Positions 59,355-64,000 of a stretch of DNA of 64,000 bases are shown here, piece after piece. Location of the stretch: NCBI RefSeq assembly GCF_017347085.1, contig NZ_JADPSA010000001.1, positions 1-64,000 of the forward strand. The letters run 5' to 3'. Both the position numbers and the translations under genes were made by a program. This DNA comes from Nesterenkonia sp. E16_10 (GTDB lineage Bacteria; Actinomycetota; Actinomycetes; Actinomycetales; Micrococcaceae). Each line of letters opens with the position of its first letter. The stretch's first letter is position 1. A model generated the notes under the pieces. That model saw only the letters and a program-made list of their open reading frames with translations, was not told the DNA's origin and did no database searches.

Positions 59355-60541
59355 ATGGCAAGCATTGAAGTGCGTTCAGGGATCGCCGGAGACTCTTTCA
59401 GGGTCATCCGGCGGGTGAAGATCCGGGGCAAGTGGGTCAAGAATTCCGCCAGCGCGCTCCCAGACAAGCCGGCAGCCCAGCTGGCACCAGGGACTCATCG
59501 AGTCCCTCGACGGGGACCAAGAGGCCGCAGACCGACTGCTGATGGCGCACGCCTCCGAGGCTCCCTTGCTCTCCACGATCGCGGCCGAGCACATCGCCCG
59601 GCTGATCGACGTTGCCCCATACACGCGGCACAAGTATCGAAACCACATCCAGCACCACCTCCCCCACCTCGACATCCCGGTGGACCAGATCACCGAGGAC
59701 GACGTCGCCCGCTGGGCCGCATGGCTGTCGAACGAGGCGCAGGTCCGCGGCCGCAAGACCCCCGGGTACGCGGCCAAGACGATCCACCACGCGCACGGCT
59801 TCCTCTACAGCGTGCTCGCCTACGCGGTGAAGCGAAGCTACTGCGCGAGCAACGCGGCCACCGACACGCATTTGCCGAGCACAGACGACGGCGACGGCGG
59901 CGAGAAGTTCCTCACCGCCGAAGAGGCCGGGGCACTGCTCCCCCACATCGCGCCCAAGTACCAGCCATATGCCCGATTCCTGTTTGCCACCGGGCTGCGC
60001 GCCGGAGAGCTCCTCGGCCTCAAGCCGGAGGAATTGACCGCCGTGGATGGCACCGCCTGCGTGCACGTGCTGCGGGCCATGAAGCAGGACGCGGACGGTG
60101 TGGGAGGTGCACGAGGGGGCACCCAAGACGAGGCAGTCACGGCGCACCCTCGAGATCGACGCGGAGACCATGCGGCACGTGTGGCCGCTCATCCGGGCGG
60201 CCGGCCACGGGAACTACGCCTTCCCCGCCGGGACGACGAAGGCGACACCGCGGTTGCGGCAGAACATGATCGAGGGCGCCCAGACCCGGGCGGCCAAGGC
60301 AGGGTTCTCCAAGAGGTTCGGGCTACACACGTTCCGCCACTCCCACGCCGCCCACATGCTCGCGCTCGGGTTGCCGATCCATGAGCTGCAGTGGAGGTTC
60401 GGGCACTCCAGCATTCAGGTCACAATCGACCGCTACGGTCGCCTGACGGCTCAGCGGCGCGGGACTGCCTCCCGCCTGTGCGCGGATGGCACGCGGGCGC
60501 TCAGCGCCGCCCACCCCGTGGCGCAGCTGGAACGGGCGTGA
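59355..60541 (+). pseudogene. Tyrosine integrase with two frameshifts
   Basis: Three adjacent reading frames give one phage integrase. Frame A (from ATG 59355) gives MASIEVRSGIAGDSFRVIRR to about 59475. Frame B continues with WHQGLIESLDGDQEAADRLL, the SAM-like core-binding domain (AAEHIARLIDV, YTRHKYRNHIQHHLPHLDI) and the first catalytic segment ATGLRAGELLGL, to about 60095. Frame C carries WEVHEGAPKTRQSRRTLEI, HTFRHSHAAHML and WRFGHSSIQVTIDRYGRL. All of R...HxxR...H...Y survive. Both shifts have the same sense. Either genuine decay or two sequencing indels in GC-rich tracts. Confidence 0.88.
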
Positions 60542-60592
60542 GTCAGTAACTACTTTCGTCTTCACTCTTTCTAATAGCTGAAGGAGTCGCCG

Positions 60593-60793
60593 ATGATTGC
60601 CGTAGTTGCTGTTGCTCTCCCGCTTGTTGCCACCCTGGTGACCATCGGCGCGATCGGAGCTTCTCTGTTGGCGTGGCACTACTGGGGCCCACGCAAAGGT
60701 GAATGGGATGTCCCTCTGCGTTTAGGCCTGGCCGACGGCAAGACCGTTGACGAGTCGCACTCCTCGATGTTGGTCGTCTTTCGCGTGGCATGA
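60593..60793 (+). CDS. Small membrane-anchored protein in the prophage region
   Basis: A 66-residue protein: an N-terminal helix (VVAVALPLVATLVTIGAIGA), then a short polar tail (YWGPRKGEWDVPLRL). AAGGAG lies 6 bp before ATG 60593. It could be a phage accessory membrane protein. No family recognised. The next gene begins 8 bp after its stop. Confidence 0.55.
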   Translation: MIAVVAVALPLVATLVTIGAIGASLLAWHYWGPRKGEWDVPLRLGLADGKTVDESHSSMLVVFRVA

Positions 60794-60800
60794 TGTCTCC

Positions 60801-61103
60801 GTGAACGCTCCTCGCCCGCTCCCGGAGCTGTTGATCTACGGAGAGCGCAGCATCCCCCCGGAAGAGGTGCAGTCTACCCCGTATCGTCGTGAGCCCTACG
60901 TCCGTGTGGAGCTCCCGGACCTTGGGGCGGTGGATGCGAAGGCGACCCGCTGGACGGACAGCCGCGTGCTGATCCGGTGGGTGGATGACGCCCACGACAC
61001 CCGGGGCGCATGGGTGCCGGCCGAATGGGTGACCCGGATCAACGGGAGTGAGTCGTGTTGGCGGGATCCGTATGATCATGGTGAACGGAAAGAACTGCTC
61101 TAG
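60801..61103 (+). CDS. Hypothetical 100-residue prophage protein
   Basis: Read from GTG 60801, giving MNAPRPLPELLIYGERSIPP. An upstream in-frame TTG at 60747 lies inside the preceding gene and is less likely. Predicted beta-rich (YVRVELPDLGAVDAK, TDSRVLIRWVDDAH, WVPAEWVTRING), consistent with a small globular phage protein. No family recognised. The following 94 bp to the terminator at 61198 hold nothing I can identify. Confidence 0.55.
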   Translation: MNAPRPLPELLIYGERSIPPEEVQSTPYRREPYVRVELPDLGAVDAKATRWTDSRVLIRWVDDAHDTRGAWVPAEWVTRINGSESCWRDPYDHGERKELL

Positions 61104-61197
61104 CCACTCGACCTGGAGGCTTGCACGGTTCGGAAGGTTTGCATAGGATTCATATCGGTTGCAGGGATATTCCAGATCCCAGAGCGCCAATTCGTGA

Positions 61198-61226
61198 AGC
61201 CCACGCCCTTCCAGGCGTGGGCTTTT
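61198..61226 (+). terminator. Rho-independent terminator
   Basis: Perfect 10-bp arms AGCCCACGCC and GGCGTGGGCT with a 6-nt loop, followed by TTT. It separates the small prophage genes from the DUF3800 gene, whose start lies 23 bp downstream. Confidence 0.85.
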
Positions 61227-61248
61227 GCGTTACACGAAAGGTGCGGAC

Positions 61249-62151
61249 TTGCTACTTGCCTACATCGATGAGATTGGTGAGCCTGGCGCGTTCGTGTCAC
61301 GTGACCACGCCCGTTACAAGACCAGCGCCGCGTTCGGCTATGCGGGCTTCATCCTGCCGGACTGGAGTGCTCGCCTCTTTGGGCAAACCTTCACGAATGA
61401 GAAGCGCACCGCATTCAAGACTGAGGTCGGAGCCGCGCCGAACCCCGGTGCATGGGAGAAGAAGGGCTCAGACATCTTTCGTGCCAAGATGAAACCTGAG
61501 TATGCGTACCAGCTCCGAGTGGTCAACGGGCTCGTGGGTGCCCTACGTGCCCGCAAGGGGCACCTGTTCTACTACGCAGCCGAGAAGAATCGGGGCACCC
61601 CCAAGCAAGTGACCATCTCCGTGGAGGAGCGCAGGATGAATGCTCTCCGACAAACGGTTAATAGGCTCGCTAGGTATGCCGACAAGAAGCAGGAGAACCT
61701 GCTCGTCATGATGGACTCGGTGCAGGAGAAGGAGCGCCGGGACAACGTACAGCAGATGTACGCCCACATTTTTAGCCGGAGCGCCTCCCATCGGGAGATG
61801 GCACGCGTATCTGAGCCCCCAATGCATATCGATAGCGCTCTGTCATCCAATATCCAGTTCGCAGACTGGATTGCATCGTTAGTCGGGCGAGCGATTGACT
61901 ACCAGCTCATCCACGACTCCGCCTTCGACTGGGTCGCATCCGGCAGTCACTTTCCGAACGTTTTTCGGAGCTTCACGTACGAGTCGAAATTGGATCTGTG
62001 GCAGAGATCCGTCCCTCATCTCCATCACTCTGAGGTCTTCCATCGAGAGCGACCGCTTTACCCGACCGTGACAGGTCAAGCACTTGGATCAGCTGTTAGC
62101 GACGACCGTATTGCAAAGATGCAGGCCATCGCACTGGCTTCTTCTCAATAG
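61249..62151 (+). CDS. DUF3800 protein
   Basis: A 300-residue protein. The start MLLAYIDEIGEPGAF is the DUF3800 signature (family form YIDESG), and GYAGFILP, FRAKMKPEYAYQLRVV, ENLLVMMDSVQEKERRDNVQQ, IDSALSSNIQFADWIASLVGRAI (shown in part) give the usual acidic residues: Asp in YID, Asp in MDS, D-S-x-x-x-x-Q-x-A-D at the end. The family has an RNase H-like fold. It is common on mobile elements and in defence islands, but its activity is not established. TTG at 61249 has GAAAGG 7 bp upstream; an upstream TTG lies inside the terminator hairpin and is rejected. Confidence 0.82.
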   Translation: MLLAYIDEIGEPGAFVSRDHARYKTSAAFGYAGFILPDWSARLFGQTFTNEKRTAFKTEVGAAPNPGAWEKKGSDIFRAKMKPEYAYQLRVVNGLVGALRARKGHLFYYAAEKNRGTPKQVTISVEERRMNALRQTVNRLARYADKKQENLLVMMDSVQEKERRDNVQQMYAHIFSRSASHREMARVSEPPMHIDSALSSNIQFADWIASLVGRAIDYQLIHDSAFDWVASGSHFPNVFRSFTYESKLDLWQRSVPHLHHSEVFHRERPLYPTVTGQALGSAVSDDRIAKMQAIALASSQ

Positions 62152-62167
62152 GCCTTATGCACGAAAA

Positions 62168-62196
62168 CCGCCCCACCCTCGTCTGAGGATGGGCGG
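62168..62196. terminator. Hairpin between convergent DUF3800 and holin-like genes
   Basis: CCGCCCCACC and GGATGGGCGG form a near-complete stem (one bulge) with a loop of about 9 nt between the two convergent stops. It can act on both strands; a short TTTT follows on the minus strand side. Confidence 0.6.
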
Positions 62197-62214
62197 CTCT
62201 GTGTGATGCGGTGG

Positions 62215-62490
62215 TTAGTCTCCGAGTGCCGCGGGGATCTCGGTCACGGGCTTGGGCTCGTCGTCGCTGAGATTCAGCACTGCCAGTGCGTGCGGGACCA
62301 GTGCGGCGAGGGCGGCCGCGACCAGACCGATCTCGACCACCACGGTCTCGGTAGCCTGCCGAATCTGCTGGACACTCCCCGGCTCGAGGAGCTCCGCGAC
62401 AACGGCGCCGACCAACACGAGGATGGCGACACCACCGATCGCGTAGAGGACCGTGCGTGGGGTCTTGGTGAGTAGGTGCTTCGTCGCCAT
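62215..62490 (-). CDS. Holin-like phage membrane protein
   Basis: A 91-residue protein. Short basic N-terminus (KHLLTKTPR), first helix VLYAIGGVAILVLVGAVVAELL, second helix VVVEIGLVAAALAALVPHALAVL, acidic C-terminal tail. The size, topology and position 3 bp after the endolysin stop fit a class II holin or holin-like protein. Name is by context. Confidence 0.7.
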   Translation of the reverse strand: MATKHLLTKTPRTVLYAIGGVAILVLVGAVVAELLEPGSVQQIRQATETVVVEIGLVAAALAALVPHALAVLNLSDDEPKPVTEIPAALGD

Positions 62491-62493
62491 GGT

Positions 62494-63485
62494 CTATCCC
62501 TTTCCATGGATGATGTCGGCCTGCCAGTTGAGCCAGTCGACGGTGGCGTTGGCGGTCTGCGGGCCCCGCTTGCCGTCGATGCGCCCGGTGTAGAAGCGGC
62601 GCCCGGTCTTGGGGTTGGTGCGCCGGGAGAGGCTGGTCTGCCACGCCCGGGTGCTGGATGGTCCCACCACGCTGATGTGAGTGATGAGTCCTCGGTAGGT
62701 GCCGTCCTTCTTGCACCACTTCTGGAGCCGCTGGGCGAAGGTACCCGTGTACCCGACCCGGCCGAGGAGGTCGTGCAGCGCCTTGTCCTGGTGCTTGTTC
62801 CGCTTGCCGGCGCGTGAGAGGTACGCGTCGGGCCAGGGGCGGCGGCCAGAGGGCCACGGCTTCGAGCTCTTCGCGGCGGGCTTGGACGCGGCAGGCTTGA
62901 CCGGTGCGGGCTTCGTAGCGGCAGGCCTGGCCGCGGACCACGATCCGCGCTTGATAGCGGCACGGAGCGCAGACCAGCCACCGGGCACCCGCGTGGGGTC
63001 AGACCGGTCGGTGGGGTTCCAATCGCCGTGCATCATGTGCACCAGGTTGCCGCCCCAGTCTTCGGTCATAGCCTTCCCGACCTTCGCGGCCGACTCGAGC
63101 TGTGCCGCGGTGACCGGGTACTTGGAGCTGTTGGCGTCGAAGCTGAACGCGATCGCCTCACGGTTGACGTCGTCGCGGTCATGCCACCACGGGAACCCCG
63201 GCCAGCGTGGGCGCACGAGCCAGCGGCGACGATGTACGCCTTGCCGGAGCGGCCATAGAGCACGTTGTAGAGCGGATACCCCTGGCCGTCGACCACGTAC
63301 CCCAGGGTCGGTGCGTCCTTGCCGCTGGCGAAGGCCGAGTCAACGGTCTCCGTGGTGTGATACGTCGCGGCCTTGATCTCATCGGCGAGGCCAGCGCGCC
63401 ACAGACTGCGCTTCTCCCGGCCCGGCACCACCTCATACTCCACCCCCGCAGGCTGCGTAATCCGGATAAGTCCTGTGACGAACAT
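62494..63485 (-). pseudogene. Frameshifted phage endolysin (N-acetylmuramoyl-L-alanine amidase)
   Basis: Two frames join into one lysin. The first, from ATG 63485, gives FVTGLIRITQPAG then ATYHTTETVDSAFASG and YGRSGKAYIVAAGSCAHAGRG, the amidase fold with its zinc His residues. Near 63190 the frame changes and continues with VNREAIAFSFDANSSKYPVT, HGDWNPTDRSDPTRVPGGW (the second zinc/catalytic segment), a KPAPVKPAASKPAAKSSKP linker and a C-terminal peptidoglycan-binding repeat (GTFAQRLQKWCKKDG, SLSRRTNPKTGRRFYTG). AGAGG lies 5 bp before the start. Without the shift it would be a normal lysin of about 330 residues. Confidence 0.82.
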
Positions 63486-63508
63486 GCATGCCTCTTGGGC
63501 ATAGGAAA

Positions 63509-63533
63509 GGCCCCGACCAGTTGGTGCGGGGCC
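63509..63533 (-). terminator. Hairpin upstream of the endolysin gene
   Basis: GGCCCCG / CGGGGCC arms with partly paired inner ACCA/TGGT; on the minus strand TTTCC follows. It probably terminates the FRG-domain gene. Confidence 0.6.
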
Positions 63534-63553
63534 CTAACCAATGCGCGCTTGTT

Positions 63554-64000
63554 CTACTCCGTAAAGTTCACGGTGTTGAGGTGTTGCGCAAGGGCCTCCA
63601 TGTCGGGATAGATGTAAGACCGGGTGAATCCGAACCGACTCTCGAGATAGGAGCGGATCTCGTTCTTAGCCTCCGCAGCGATTCTGAATCCGAATGTCGG
63701 AGCTAAGTTGTTTTTCCTCGGAACTGGCTTCCGGGAAGGCGAGTCCGCCTTCATGTAGATGGAGGAAACCGCTAGAAGGTCGGCACGCCGATAGTACTTT
63801 CCCAGCGCCTGGTCAGGTTGGGAGTTTTTGTGTGGCCAGAAGTAGCTCGACATTTTGTGGGACGTGATCGGGACTCCGTCCAGGAGGAAGCCTGCATTCT
63901 GGACAGTGATGCGCGAGTGGTAAGCAGGTGGGATCCAGTGCCACCTCCGGGAGCCAGTTCCCCAGTCGAATTCCTGCCTGGCTACATTGTCCGTCCACTG
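63554..64000 (-). CDS. FRG-domain protein, C-terminal part (cut by window edge)
   Basis: The frame is open to the right edge, giving 149 residues of the C-terminus. HWIPPAYHSRITVQNAGFLLDG corresponds to the P-x-R-I-x-Q-x-G-x-F segment of FRG domains, and NEIRSYLESRFGFTRSYIYPDMEALAQHL to the closing helix plus the LFPDLDGLA-type motif. The N-terminal FRG(Q) and DWT motifs must lie outside the window. FRG domains occur in phage-encoded and defence-associated proteins; biochemical activity is unknown. Base composition (AT-richer than neighbours) suggests recent transfer. Confidence 0.75.
   Translation of the reverse strand, partial: QWTDNVARQEFDWGTGSRRWHWIPPAYHSRITVQNAGFLLDGVPITSHKMSSYFWPHKNSQPDQALGKYYRRADLLAVSSIYMKADSPSRKPVPRKNNLAPTFGFRIAAEAKNEIRSYLESRFGFTRSYIYPDMEALAQHLNTVNFTE

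Larger units (their letters stand above)
59171..64000. mobile_element. Left part of a decayed prophage or integrative island at tRNA-Ser
   Basis: Directly after tRNA-Ser comes a tyrosine integrase pseudogene, small unknown genes, a DUF3800 gene, a holin-like gene, a frameshifted endolysin and an FRG-domain gene that is cut by the window. No copy of the tRNA 3' end is seen again inside the window, so the far junction lies beyond it. Structural and packaging genes are not present in this part. The left boundary is taken at the tRNA because that is the usual target; the exact core sequence is unknown. Confidence 0.75.

Noticed and set aside
61104-61197. Possible tRNA fragment or attachment site in this gap
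   Set aside because: A few short stems can be drawn, but no T-arm or acceptor match to tRNA-Ser exists.

Overview
The window is high-GC actinobacterial DNA. The gene set (Lhr helicase, a RamB/ScfR-type regulator, a small SRP RNA, the tandem glycine riboswitch), the frequent GTG/TTG starts and the strong Pro/Ala/Glu bias point to Micrococcales, most likely Micrococcaceae. Nesterenkonia or a relative is a guess. A complete ProVWX compatible-solute importer and several very acidic proteins would suit a halotolerant organism.

Layout. 0-16 kb: housekeeping genes, namely a secreted staphylococcal-nuclease/excalibur protein (cut by the left edge), ElaA-type acetyltransferase, rlmH, a RibD-like reductase, a 1624-residue Lhr helicase, a PhnB-like protein, an RluA-type pseudouridine synthase coupled to a DedA protein, several membrane or lipoproteins, a DUF4916 NUDIX protein and thiD. 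15.5-17.8 kb: a divergent NarL-type response regulator and histidine kinase flank an AT-rich gap holding a possible 51-residue peptide gene. 18-25.4 kb: an acyl-CoA dehydrogenase, then a tandem glycine riboswitch driving gcvP-gcvT-sdaA, so glycine sensing is tied to glycine cleavage and serine deamination; gcvH is not here. 25.4-33.9 kb: FAD monooxygenase, M23-like peptidase, methyltransferase, DUF368 (undecaprenyl-phosphate translocase family), a KipI-truncated KipI/KipA paralogue, MFS transporter and SDR. 34-46 kb: a split lactam/5-oxoproline region. It contains ycsG-like NRAMP plus ycsI-like DUF1445, an ABC exporter, an FHA protein, and the coupled operon pxpA, pxpB-pxpC fusion, biotin carboxylase-BCCP and a FadR-type regulator. 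The same palindrome, TTGTTCAACAA, lies before both transcription units. 46-53 kb: RamB-type regulator, proVWX, a truncated malate-synthase-like gene and aceA. 53-59 kb: small membrane proteins, LytR_C protein, SRP RNA, a pyruvate/indolepyruvate decarboxylase, an MDR oxidoreductase and gluQRS.

59.2-64 kb: a tRNA-Ser(GGA) followed by a decayed prophage or island. It has a tyrosine integrase with two frameshifts, small phage-like ORFs, a DUF3800 protein, a holin-like protein, a frameshifted amidase endolysin and the C-terminal part of an FRG-domain protein that runs off the right edge. The far attachment site is outside the window.

The most unusual item is the pxp operon. The biotin carboxylase-BCCP protein plus the KipI-KipA fusion together supply every domain of a urea carboxylase, translationally coupled to the LamB/YcsF-type PxpA. 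This suggests a biotin-dependent amide or lactam carboxylase/hydrolase system controlled by the adjacent FadR-type protein.
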